The translations under genes and the position numbers were made by a program. Of a DNA stretch of 64,000 nucleotides, positions 46,473 through 54,483 are shown one piece after another. Source of the stretch: Ohtaekwangia kribbensis (lineage in GTDB: Bacteria; Bacteroidota; Bacteroidia; Cytophagales; Cyclobacteriaceae). The notes under the pieces are model-generated. The model made no database searches and had not been told where the DNA came from. It worked only from the letters and a program-made list of their open reading frames with translations. The stretch lies in the NCBI RefSeq assembly GCF_042676245.1, contig NZ_JBHTKA010000004.1:310001-374000 (forward strand), given 5' to 3'. Each line of letters begins with the position of its first letter. Position 1 is the first letter of the stretch.

Positions 46473-46814
46473 ATGGAAAAGTACATGTTTTTATTTCGCG
46501 GTGGAGATGTAAGCCATTTATCACCGGATGCACAGCAGGCGCACATGCAAAAGTGGTTTGCCTGGGTAGAAAAATTAACCAAAGCTGAACGCTACGCTGG
46601 TGGTGAAGCGTTGCTGCCCGTTGGCAAAACCGTATCAGGCGCAAAGAAAACTGTTACGGACGGCCCGTATGCCGAAGGAAAAGAAATTGCTGGGGGATAC
46701 TTTGTTGTACTCGCCAAGAGTTTGGACGAAGCAACCGAGATAGCAAAAGAATGCCCGGACTACGATTATAACGGAAGCGTAGAAGTACGCGAGGTTATGA
46801 AGTTTGATATGTAG
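46473..46814 (+). CDS. DGPF-domain (YciI-like) protein
   Basis: A 113-residue protein of the YCII/DGPF family with the diagnostic motif VTDGPYAEGKEIAGGYFVV, the N-terminal KYMFLFRGGD and a ferredoxin-like alpha/beta fold. DGPF genes are typical partners and targets of ECF42 sigma factors, and an ECF42-like gene lies 3.2 kb downstream (50063). The biochemical role of DGPF proteins is unknown. A candidate ECF-type promoter precedes it. A long hairpin separates it from the next gene. Confidence 0.87.
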   Translation: MEKYMFLFRGGDVSHLSPDAQQAHMQKWFAWVEKLTKAERYAGGEALLPVGKTVSGAKKTVTDGPYAEGKEIAGGYFVVLAKSLDEATEIAKECPDYDYNGSVEVREVMKFDM

Positions 46815-46848
46815 GTTCACCCTTACCTACTCCTTAACAAGAAATTCT

Positions 46849-46887
46849 CAGGTTGTCAGATTTTCCAGCACGTTATCTGGCAACCTG
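46849..46887. repeat. 13-bp inverted repeat between DGPF and SnoaL-like genes
   Basis: CAGGTTGTCAGAT (46849-46861) and ATCTGGCAACCTG (46875-46887) pair at 12 of 13 positions, and the mismatch is a possible G-U pair. The 13-base loop is TTTCCAGCACGTT. No T-run follows. It could be an operator, an mRNA-stabilising hairpin or a weak terminator; it lies 21 bases before the next ATG. Confidence 0.6.
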
Positions 46888-46908
46888 TAACTATCATATC
46901 ATTATTCT

Positions 46909-47343
46909 ATGAAAAATATACACCTATACCTGCTTACACTGGCAGTGAGTGTGGCATGCAGTTCGTCAGATCACGAGCAACAACAAAATATAGCACTTAC
47001 ACAAAAAATGTTCGAGGCATTTAACAAGCATGAGTGGCAAGCGATGGCATCGTACTACACGGGGAACGCATCATTTCTTGATCCGGCTTTCGGAAAAGAT
47101 TACGTAACAAAAACGCAACAGGAAACAGCTGCCAAATATAGCGAGCTTCAAAAAATGTTTCCTGATCTGCACGATGAGGTTGTAGGACTTTATCCTTCCG
47201 GAGATAAAGTAACGATAGAGTTTATCGCCACAGGCAGCATGAACGATAGTATATCTTTCAAACTTCCAATTGTTTCGGTGCTTACGTTTAAAGACGGGAA
47301 GATTATACGTGATGCTACGTATTATGATCAGGAACAGCCATAG
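46909..47343 (+). CDS. SnoaL/NTF2-like lipoprotein
   Basis: A 144-residue protein with a lipoprotein signal (MKNIHLYLLTLAVSVACSSS, Cys17). The mature part is a SnoaL-like (NTF2 superfamily) cone fold: ALTQKMFEAFNKHEW, MASYYTGNASFLDPAF, VTIEFIATGSM, SVLTFKDGKIIRD. The family includes enzymes and ligand-binding proteins; catalytic residues cannot be assigned. It follows the DGPF gene by 94 bp on the same strand and may belong to the ECF42 regulon (inference). Confidence 0.85.
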   Translation: MKNIHLYLLTLAVSVACSSSDHEQQQNIALTQKMFEAFNKHEWQAMASYYTGNASFLDPAFGKDYVTKTQQETAAKYSELQKMFPDLHDEVVGLYPSGDKVTIEFIATGSMNDSISFKLPIVSVLTFKDGKIIRDATYYDQEQP

Positions 47344-47371
47344 TATAGCTAAGGCTTTGTACCTTGAAGCA

Positions 47372-47579
47372 TCAGAGTCCTGAAGTCCACAGGAGGCCAG
47401 TGACTTTGATGGAGAGTGCGTTCACTTGTGCATAGAGAACTATATAGGTAATCGTTAAAAAGAGCAAAACACTAAACCCTTTCATGACTATTCCTATAGG
47501 TCCTAGATTGGACTTGTAATCATCGGCTTCTGGATTATTCCGCACTCTGGCTTCAATTGGATTTAAAGTAATGCTTCAT
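47372..47579 (-). pseudogene. Possible frameshifted small membrane-protein gene
   Basis: An ATG at 47579, 12 bases after the stop of the upstream gene and preceded by AGGA, opens a frame that stops after eight codons. The overlapping +1 frame is open for 67 codons (47575 to 47372) and reads NPIEARVRNNPEADDYKSN, then a hydrophobic helix (KGFSVLLFLTITYIVLYAQV), ending TGLLWTSGL. Removing one base near TTTAAATCC would join the two into a 70-residue membrane protein. Real frameshift, sequencing error, or start at the internal ATG at 47485 are all possible. Confidence 0.35.
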
Positions 47580-47591
47580 ATTTTATTCCTG

Positions 47592-48215
47592 TTATTCTGA
47601 TTTAACGTATTCTGCAAAGTATCCATGATTCATTCCGTTATCTCTCGTGACGTGAAGTCTTTTTCTACCTTTTGAGTCACGTATTATTTCATAGATCCAG
47701 CCTTCAAAGTAATTTTTATAGATTACGATATAATGAATATATCCGAAATGCGGATCAACCTGTATTCGGTAAGTATATTTATATATCCTGACTGGTTTAC
47801 CTTTTTCGTAAAATCTGATTTTCCTTTTAGAAATTATAACCTCTTCAATCTTGGTTGAATCTATACACCGAGGGTAGTTACAGTGTCCTTCGTAGTCTAG
47901 TTTCCATTTACCACGCAGAAAACCGTTGCTTTGTTTCGTGATTTTTTGCTTTATCTTTTTGTTAGCGATATTTATCTCTTTTGAGTTTTCTCCATGTTGT
48001 GCTGTATTACCTAAGCGGTACAAAATCTGATATGCTTTTATAGCAGAGTCTTGTTTAACTAAGGTCAAAGCGTATTTTAAGTAGTGTTGCTCTTGACCTT
48101 TTTGAATTTTGATCGGATATTCAAAAAGATCGTCATTGAGTGTTGAATCATTTTGAGCTTTGACCACTCCAACAAGACAAACACACAACAAGAAAGATAC
48201 TTTTATCACTTTCAT
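47592..48215 (-). CDS. Secreted protein of unknown function
   Basis: A 207-residue protein with a signal peptide (ending GVVKAQ). The mature part starts with an acidic helix-rich region and has a beta-rich C-terminal half (FLRGKWKLDYEGHCNYPRC, KIRFYEKGKPVRIYKYTYRI, YKNYFEGWIYEIIRDSKG) reminiscent of small lipocalin/TTHB-like barrels, but no family is certain. Two Cys may form a disulphide. It is AT-richer than its surroundings. It starts 22 bp after the stop of the HEXXH lipoprotein on the same strand, so they are probably one transcription unit. Confidence 0.72.
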   Translation of the reverse strand: MKVIKVSFLLCVCLVGVVKAQNDSTLNDDLFEYPIKIQKGQEQHYLKYALTLVKQDSAIKAYQILYRLGNTAQHGENSKEINIANKKIKQKITKQSNGFLRGKWKLDYEGHCNYPRCIDSTKIEEVIISKRKIRFYEKGKPVRIYKYTYRIQVDPHFGYIHYIVIYKNYFEGWIYEIIRDSKGRKRLHVTRDNGMNHGYFAEYVKSE

Positions 48216-48237
48216 TTAATTCTTGATTTTAATATCT

Positions 48238-49686
48238 TCAATCATTGTTACAATTAGCACCACCGATACTCGTAATCTTTATCTCTCCATTCACCACAAT
48301 TTTTACTACTCTTTCTTCTTGTTCACCAACTTTGGAAATACTTTCATTGGTCAATTTCCATTTATCCATCGAAGTCTGAAAGTTACTTGTCTCCATTGCA
48401 TCGGAAAAACTATATAACCAAAGAGCGGCCACTTTTTGTACTTCTTGAGGGGTTAAATCTCTATTGTAAACCTCTGCCAATGCACCAATCATAGCTTGTG
48501 TTCTGCTGGGTGACGACATAAATTCATGTTTTTCCTTTGGAAGCATCTTCTGATACATAGTGCTCATATTTAGAATGGCATGCATGGTTTCGTGATATAT
48601 AGCTACAATCTGAAAAAGCTCGCTTGTTCCAGGAAGAGTAAAGGAATTTAGCGTAATATCTACATTCTGAATTTTGCCGGGAGTGGTGTAGGCTGACGAT
48701 GTATGTGCATGTATAGGATTATTTTCATCGTTTAAAATGGTATTTATTTCTTTGAAGTTTAGGTTTTGCGCTTGCCCTGCATCAACAAACCAATGTTTGG
48801 CGTTCTGATTAATCTTATTCTTAAAATCCTCCCGCATCAGGTTCTTAATCACGCCTATCAAACACGGAGATTTCACATTATTAAAAGTAATATCATCAAA
48901 GCCCGGCTCCGGAACTACCACTACCGGATTTTTCTTAACCGGCTTAGGTGCAATCGTACCTGTACTTCCTCCGGAACCTTCGCTGCGTGGAGTCGCATCG
49001 CTTGCTCCTACGTATGTACCACCACCTCCTGCGGGTGGTATACCGGTCATGTCATCGCACCAGCCACGGTTAAATGAAAATGTACATACCGTGCTCACTT
49101 CTGTTTTGTGATCGTACTGGCAATGGCACGGATAATCGGTTCGCGTTTCTACTTCATAGATAGTTGTGCAGGTTTGCTCAATGCTTTTTACACACTGATT
49201 CATGAGTTGCGTTCTTCCTCCGGCAGCTGCACTGTCTTGCGCAACCGGTAAGGTAAATTCGCGAATCAGTTCTCCGGAAAGGTTATATTGCTGAAACGTT
49301 CCTTTGAAAGGATCTCCGGCTATATACGGCCCATCCAGGATATAGCGGTATATAAATCCATAGAAACCATCCTCATATTGTGATAATACAAGGTTCTCGA
49401 AGTAATCGGGAGAATCATCGGGTAAGCCAAAGGTATAATTCAGGATGCCGCTGTCGGGTTCGCTATATTTGAAGAATGCGTCTGCAATTTCCAGACTGCT
49501 GATTCTTCCGTTGGCAAAACTTCCCTGCACGTTTGATAGCAGCTCTTTTACAGCAGGCTCGTGTTCGAGATCGGTAATGGTTATTTTCTTTTCAGTGGCC
49601 ACCTGCTGAATCCTGATTTCGTCATGATCGCACGAGGAGCCCCATACCAGCAGAATGGCCAAAACAATGGATAGATATTTTTGCAT
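48238..49686 (-). CDS. Lipoprotein with Cys-rich middle and HEXXH metallopeptidase-like C-terminus
   Basis: A 482-residue protein with a lipoprotein signal (LVWGSSCDHDE, Cys19). Residues ~25-160 form an N-terminal domain. A cysteine-rich segment (about 165-215; CVKSIEQTC, YPCHCQYDHK) and a Gly/Pro/Ser linker (about 216-255) follow. The C-terminal ~200 residues contain HETMH at residues 365-369 in AIYHETMHAILN, a zinc HEXXH motif, with Glu in GALAEVYN (about residue 403) as a possible third ligand. A cell-surface metallopeptidase is a fair hypothesis, but the catalytic assignment is not proven. The layout (anchor, Cys-rich region, linker, C-terminal domain) resembles secreted polymorphic effectors. 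Confidence 0.78.
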   Translation of the reverse strand: MQKYLSIVLAILLVWGSSCDHDEIRIQQVATEKKITITDLEHEPAVKELLSNVQGSFANGRISSLEIADAFFKYSEPDSGILNYTFGLPDDSPDYFENLVLSQYEDGFYGFIYRYILDGPYIAGDPFKGTFQQYNLSGELIREFTLPVAQDSAAAGGRTQLMNQCVKSIEQTCTTIYEVETRTDYPCHCQYDHKTEVSTVCTFSFNRGWCDDMTGIPPAGGGGTYVGASDATPRSEGSGGSTGTIAPKPVKKNPVVVVPEPGFDDITFNNVKSPCLIGVIKNLMREDFKNKINQNAKHWFVDAGQAQNLNFKEINTILNDENNPIHAHTSSAYTTPGKIQNVDITLNSFTLPGTSELFQIVAIYHETMHAILNMSTMYQKMLPKEKHEFMSSPSRTQAMIGALAEVYNRDLTPQEVQKVAALWLYSFSDAMETSNFQTSMDKWKLTNESISKVGEQEERVVKIVVNGEIKITSIGGANCNND

Positions 49687-50062
49687 ACTTGTCTATTTCC
49701 TTTGTAGTGCAATAACAAGTATTTAGATATAGTATGCTATACCGGAAAAATCAGGTTGAATTCAGATTAATCATTTCGCTACTAGTAATCGATGTATAGA
49801 TATACCACTTTCATAGTTAAAGTATTAACAGATCACATCGAAATTACTTTTCCATGGCTTTGTTATAGCTCTCCAAAAGGCCACCTTACCAAATAGAATA
49901 TCCCATAAACTATACCCACCTCAAAATTAAAGTAACCCCAAAAAACACACAGCATTCCATCAGTAATCATCCAACATATAAAGGCCACAACAAGAGCAAA
50001 AGAAGATACAATCACTTGTAATATCACAGATTTAGACATCCAGAAATTCCATACCTTTATGA
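49687..50062. other. 376-bp spacer between the HEXXH lipoprotein and the ECF42 gene
   Basis: It holds a 58-codon ORF on the minus strand (49863-50039), TATA-rich sequence near 49725-49815, and, directly before the sigma gene, TACCTTTA (50052-50059), a seven-of-eight -7 box match. Nothing else is recognisable. Confidence 0.7.
49863..50039 (-). CDS. Small membrane protein (58 residues)
   Basis: An ATG-to-stop frame encodes 58 residues with two hydrophobic helices: MSKSVILQVIVSSFALVVAF followed by ICWMITDGMLCVFWGY, and then VGIVYGIFYLVRWPFGEL. GGA lies about 11 bases upstream of the ATG. The composition (Trp, Phe, charged ends) is typical of a small membrane protein. It is on the same strand as the HEXXH lipoprotein and may be the first gene of that unit. 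No family is recognised. Its start is 24 bases from the divergent sigma gene. Confidence 0.5.
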   Translation of the reverse strand: MSKSVILQVIVSSFALVVAFICWMITDGMLCVFWGYFNFEVGIVYGIFYLVRWPFGEL

Positions 50063-51325
50063 ATGCCCGAACAAAACATCAATCAACTCGTAAGTCACCT
50101 CTTCCGGCATGAAGCCGGGAAGATGACAGCCGTGCTTACGCGGTTGTTGGGCTTCGGTTCATTTGAGGTTGCACAGGATATAGTACAAGATACGCTGCTC
50201 AAGGCGATGTCTACCTGGAGCTTTAAGGGAATTCCTGAAAATCCATCGGCATGGCTATATACTGTTGCGAAACGTAAGGCGGTAGATATTATCCGTCAGC
50301 AACGCGTTCATCAACATCATGAAGAAGCTATAGCAAAGGCGCTGCAATCTGAATGGACATTGTCGCCTGTTGTTAGTCAACTGTTTCTTGAAAATGAAAT
50401 TGAAGACAGTCAACTGCGAATGATGTTTGCATGCTGTCATCCTGCTATACCGTATGAGTCACAACTTGCCTTTGCACTAAAGGTACTCTGCGGATTAAGT
50501 ACATCTGAAATAGCGAACGCGTTTCTCACCAGCGAAGACACGGTTGCCAAAAGAATTTACCGGGCGCGCGAAAAAATAAAAGAAGAAAAAATAAACCTGG
50601 AAGTACCCTTAGCCACAGAATTACCCGACCGACTGGACACCATATTGCATGCGCTATATCTACTTTTTAATGAAGGGTATAATTCATCGCATCCCGACAA
50701 ACTTATTCGCAACGATCTTTGTGAAGAAGCGATACGACTCTGCATACTCCTTACACGAAATATAGTTACCAATACACCATCCGTAAACGCATTACTGGCA
50801 CTGATGTGCTATCAGGCATCGCGGGAGGATGCGCGAATCGCTAACGATGGTGCTATCATCTTATTAAAAGATCAGGATCGAAGTCGATGGAACAAAGCGC
50901 TTATCGATCGCGGCAACTATTATCTCGAAGTATCAGCCGATGGCGATGAGATTTCCGAATATCATCTGGAAGCGATCATTGCTTCCTGCCATGCAGAAGC
51001 TGCTACATTTGAAGAAACGAATTGGAAGAAAATATATCACTTTTATACGCTACTGGCTGATATAAAACAAAGCCCCATTGTAGAGCTGAATAAAGCTATC
51101 GTATTAGGCTACGCGCAATCCCGGGAAGCTGGACTTGAAGCGTTGAAAAAGATTACAGCGCTTAACGATCACTATCTATACCATGCCGCACTTGCAGATT
51201 TCCACGCATTACTTTTCCAGAACACAGAAGCGCAGCAGGCGTACGAACGCGCCCTTCAGCTTACATCATCCGGAGCAGAAAAAGAGTTATTGAAAAAGAA
51301 AATACAACAATTAACGCTTCGATAA
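50063..51325 (+). CDS. ECF42-type RNA polymerase sigma factor with TPR-like C-terminus
   Basis: A 420-residue protein. Sigma region 2 (about 10-80) has the typical AQDIVQDTLLKAMSTWSF and AWLYTVAKRKAVDIIR, and region 4 (about 115-175) the helix-turn-helix segment LCGLSTSEIANAFLTSEDTV. The long C-terminal extension begins with the DUF6596-type motif DTILHALYLLFNEGYNSS and continues as TPR-like helices (IVELNKAIVLGYA, HALLFQNTEAQQAYERAL). This architecture defines ECF42, which lacks an anti-sigma factor and is usually next to DGPF genes. The DGPF gene here is 3.2 kb upstream. The stop abuts the stop of the convergent nadR-like gene with no spacer. Confidence 0.92.
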   Translation: MPEQNINQLVSHLFRHEAGKMTAVLTRLLGFGSFEVAQDIVQDTLLKAMSTWSFKGIPENPSAWLYTVAKRKAVDIIRQQRVHQHHEEAIAKALQSEWTLSPVVSQLFLENEIEDSQLRMMFACCHPAIPYESQLAFALKVLCGLSTSEIANAFLTSEDTVAKRIYRAREKIKEEKINLEVPLATELPDRLDTILHALYLLFNEGYNSSHPDKLIRNDLCEEAIRLCILLTRNIVTNTPSVNALLALMCYQASREDARIANDGAIILLKDQDRSRWNKALIDRGNYYLEVSADGDEISEYHLEAIIASCHAEAATFEETNWKKIYHFYTLLADIKQSPIVELNKAIVLGYAQSREAGLEALKKITALNDHYLYHAALADFHALLFQNTEAQQAYERALQLTSSGAEKELLKKKIQQLTLR

Positions 51326-52291
51326 TCATTGTAACAACCGATCGATCTCTTTTCGAACAATCGCCTCGCGCTCTTCATAACTTCCACGCACTAACACGTA
51401 AGGTATATTTCGAACTTCGAGCGCATCTTTAAAAACATTAAACATGGCTTCACGCTGATGTCCGAGATCACGAAGATCATCTGCTACCCACGGCACATCA
51501 ATATCAAACAGAAAATATAGATCATATCGAACCGATTTCTCCAATTGATACAACTCTTCGGGGACGGCACCGAGGTAATGTTGCGAGTATATTTGTGTTG
51601 TAATCGCATCGGTGTCACAAAAGAGAATTCTGTTGGCTACGCGTGTTTTATCCTCAATACGGGCAGCATGTGCATAACCAATCGTAACAATATCTTCCAT
51701 TGTAAACACATTGGACGAAATGATTTCACGGGCAACTTCCGGAACAAATTCCGTATTATATACTGCTGCCATACGCTCCGCCAGGGTAGATTTACCCGTG
51801 CTCTCGGCACCGAAGAAACATATTTTCTTAACAAAGTATGGCCTGACTACGGGAGGTATATAATTCCAATATTGAAAAGGATGTTGTCTTATTTTTGTAG
51901 CTGATATAGGGACAAACTTTCGTTGCGGATCGAAAGCTTGATGCTCTGCCCCGAGGTGTTGAGCGAACGGCACACCATATTCTTCTGAACTGAAAACTAT
52001 ATCTACTGCAGGATACGTTCGTCTGATAAAATTAGCCCAGATCTTTGTGCGCTCGGGTAGCGGCAATGATTCATCATCAAAATCATCCAGCACCATAGCG
52101 GGCCTAATCAATACATCATCCTCAAATATAGTTTTGATCCATGAGAGTCGTAAAGCAGGATCGATCGGGTCGTGTGGAGTATAGCTCATCGACACAATCA
52201 ATTCATCACAATGTTCTGCTGCAAAGCGGATCAATGTCACATGACCTTCATGTATCGGGAGAAATTTACCGATAACAAGTCCGCGCTTCAT
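51326..52291 (-). CDS. nadR: NadR-like NMN adenylyltransferase / ribosylnicotinamide kinase
   Basis: A 321-residue bifunctional protein. The N-terminal nucleotidyltransferase domain has GKFLPIHEGHVTLIRFA (HxGH type) and VPISATKIRQHPFQYW (ISxTxxR). The kinase domain has the P-loop FFGAESTGKSTLAERM at about residue 160. It lacks the N-terminal repressor helix-turn-helix of enteric NadR. Together with PnuC it takes imported nicotinamide riboside to NMN and NAD. The start overlaps the pnuC stop by 4 bp (ATGA). Confidence 0.93.
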   Translation of the reverse strand: MKRGLVIGKFLPIHEGHVTLIRFAAEHCDELIVSMSYTPHDPIDPALRLSWIKTIFEDDVLIRPAMVLDDFDDESLPLPERTKIWANFIRRTYPAVDIVFSSEEYGVPFAQHLGAEHQAFDPQRKFVPISATKIRQHPFQYWNYIPPVVRPYFVKKICFFGAESTGKSTLAERMAAVYNTEFVPEVAREIISSNVFTMEDIVTIGYAHAARIEDKTRVANRILFCDTDAITTQIYSQHYLGAVPEELYQLEKSVRYDLYFLFDIDVPWVADDLRDLGHQREAMFNVFKDALEVRNIPYVLVRGSYEEREAIVRKEIDRLLQ

Positions 52292-52953
52292 ACACGTTGC
52301 GTTTGGTAGCTTTTATACTCCCGAATCCAGTGCCACAAACCAAACGAAGCAATGATCGTAAACATGAAATACAAAACACTATACAACATAATACCCTTGA
52401 TATAGTATAGATAGGTGGCGACAATATCCACGATGATCCAGATGATCCAGCACTCTGCCTTTTTACGAATCATAAAAAATGTCGTGATAATACTCATCAC
52501 GGTAATAAAAGAATCTGCATACGGAAAGGCACTAGGCACAGGAAAGAACGATGGGAACCAATGATGCAACTGACTTGCCAGCGTACCCAGCAGTGCAGTT
52601 CCAACTAATCCACCGAGGCATATACCGGCAAATGTATATATACCCATAAAGCTCACCCTCAATTCATTTCGTTTATCCTCTTCTCCCGGTTGCGGATTTG
52701 CCCACCGCCACCAGCCGAGCACGTTGGTTACAAAAAAGAATATCTGTAGAAACATATCCGGGTATAGCTGTATCTGGTAATACAAAAAGAACGACAGCAC
52801 AACGTTAATGATACCAATGGGCCAGCTCCACAAGTGAGCCTTCGCAGACAGCCACACGGCAATAGCCCCGGAAACAAATCCAAAAAATTCGAGGTAGCTC
52901 ATTTTATAGCCGAGCAGCTCAAAAAATATAGTATTAATATCGAAGAAAGACAT
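52288..52953 (-). CDS. pnuC: Nicotinamide riboside transporter PnuC
   Basis: A 221-residue membrane protein with six or seven helices. The conserved motifs are WSWPIGIINVVLSFFLYY, VTNVLGWWRW and the C-terminal WIIWIIVDIVATYLYYIKG. PnuC carries nicotinamide riboside by facilitated diffusion; NadR then traps it by phosphorylation. The coupled start of nadR fits this. The conserved body may start at a downstream ATG (MSYLEFFGF), but the first ATG at 52953 is in keeping with homologues. The ALDH gene is 81 bp upstream on the same strand. Confidence 0.92.
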   Translation of the reverse strand: MSFFDINTIFFELLGYKMSYLEFFGFVSGAIAVWLSAKAHLWSWPIGIINVVLSFFLYYQIQLYPDMFLQIFFFVTNVLGWWRWANPQPGEEDKRNELRVSFMGIYTFAGICLGGLVGTALLGTLASQLHHWFPSFFPVPSAFPYADSFITVMSIITTFFMIRKKAECWIIWIIVDIVATYLYYIKGIMLYSVLYFMFTIIASFGLWHWIREYKSYQTQRV

Positions 52954-53034
52954 TCGCGCTGATTAGTGATTCGAAAGATATAGGATCGAAGATGAAAAGA
53001 TAAAAAGCACTTATAAAAAAATATAATATTTGAT

Positions 53035-54477
53035 CTACAGCTTAATACAAACATTTTTAGCCTCCGTAAAAAAGCGCAGCGCTTCCAGGCCGCCTTCACG
53101 ACCAACACCGGATTGTTTCATTCCTCCAAAGGGAGTACGCAGATCGCGGAAGAGCCAGCAGTTTACCCAGATGATGCCACTTTTTAAATGCGCAGCGATA
53201 CGATGTGCACGTTTCAGATTCTCTGTCCAGAGCGTGGCGGATAGTCCGTACGTTGTGCTGTTCGCATAGCGTATTACTTCCTCTTCCGTATCAAACGGCA
53301 TGATGGTTACTACAGGGCCAAATATTTCTTCCTGGTTGGTACGACATAAATGATCGAGCCCGATAATAACAGTAGGTTCTATAAAATATCCCTGTGCGCA
53401 TCGCCCGGCTACAGTAACGCGATGACCACCGGTAAGAATCGTTCCTCCCTCCTGCTTTGCGAGTTCTATATAGGACAGTATTTTATTCATGTGAGCTTCC
53501 GACACCAACGCACCGGTAGTTGTATCTATCAACAGCGGATCGCCCACCACCAGCGTTTTTGTTCGCGCTACAAATGCATCGGTAAACTTTTGATAAATGC
53601 CACGCTCTACAAAAATGCGCGAGCCACACAAACAAATCTCACCCTGATTTGAAAATGAAGACTGCAACGAAGTATTTACCGCTTGTTCAAAATCACAATC
53701 TGCAAAAACTATATTTGGGTTTTTACCGCCCAGCTCCAGCGACAATTTTTTAAACATAGGTGCAGCCGTAGCAGCTATCTTTCTACCTGTAACCGTTCCT
53801 CCTGTGAACGATATAGCAGTAACATCCGGATGCTCAATGATGGCCTGTCCTGCTTTTGCTCCAAGACCATGCACTATATTCAGCACACCCTTCGGCAAGC
53901 CCGCCTCTATGCAAAGTTGAGCGAACAGAAAGGCTGTCATCGGTGTAAGTTCAGAGGGCTTCGCCACCACGGTGCAGCCAGCCGCCAGCGCAGGCGCTAT
54001 CTTCCAGGTGAACAGATACAGTGGTAAATTCCAGGGCGATATACAACCGGCAACGCCTACCGGTGTACGTAAGGTATAATTCACTGCTTCGTTACCGGTA
54101 ACATGCGCTTCACTTGCAAAATGAATAGCACCACTCGCAAAGAAACGCATGTTGGCAGAAGCACGCGGTATATCCAAAGCCTTCGCCAGACGAACCGGTT
54201 TTCCGTTATCTATACTTTCCGCTAAAGCAAACTTATCCAGATCACGATCGATCAGATCAGCAATGCGCAAAAGTATAGCCGAACGTTTTTCTACCGGCAT
54301 AACACTCCATTCTGCAAAAGCATGTTGTGCTGCCGAAACAGCAGCCGCCACATCGCGTTCATCGGAATCCGGTATAAAGCTATATATTCTTCCTTCCGAA
54401 GGATTATAATTATCGATATACTTCCCGGTATGCGGAGCCAGTAATTTACCTTCTATATAGTTATCGATATATTCCAT
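53035..54477 (-). CDS. Aldehyde dehydrogenase, 2-aminomuconate-6-semialdehyde type
   Basis: A 480-residue NAD-dependent enzyme with the ALDH signatures SPWNLPLYLFTWK, ELGGKNPNIVFADCD (catalytic Glu) and SFSNQGEICLCGSRIF (catalytic Cys). The C-terminal TPFGGMKQSGVGREGG is typical. The sequence agrees with 2-hydroxymuconic/2-aminomuconic semialdehyde dehydrogenases, and the kynurenine genes next door support the aminomuconate reaction after 3-hydroxyanthranilate cleavage. Exact substrate cannot be proved from sequence. It starts 6 bp after the SDR gene. Confidence 0.9.
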   Translation of the reverse strand: MEYIDNYIEGKLLAPHTGKYIDNYNPSEGRIYSFIPDSDERDVAAAVSAAQHAFAEWSVMPVEKRSAILLRIADLIDRDLDKFALAESIDNGKPVRLAKALDIPRASANMRFFASGAIHFASEAHVTGNEAVNYTLRTPVGVAGCISPWNLPLYLFTWKIAPALAAGCTVVAKPSELTPMTAFLFAQLCIEAGLPKGVLNIVHGLGAKAGQAIIEHPDVTAISFTGGTVTGRKIAATAAPMFKKLSLELGGKNPNIVFADCDFEQAVNTSLQSSFSNQGEICLCGSRIFVERGIYQKFTDAFVARTKTLVVGDPLLIDTTTGALVSEAHMNKILSYIELAKQEGGTILTGGHRVTVAGRCAQGYFIEPTVIIGLDHLCRTNQEEIFGPVVTIMPFDTEEEVIRYANSTTYGLSATLWTENLKRAHRIAAHLKSGIIWVNCWLFRDLRTPFGGMKQSGVGREGGLEALRFFTEAKNVCIKL

Positions 54478-54483
54478 AGTCTG

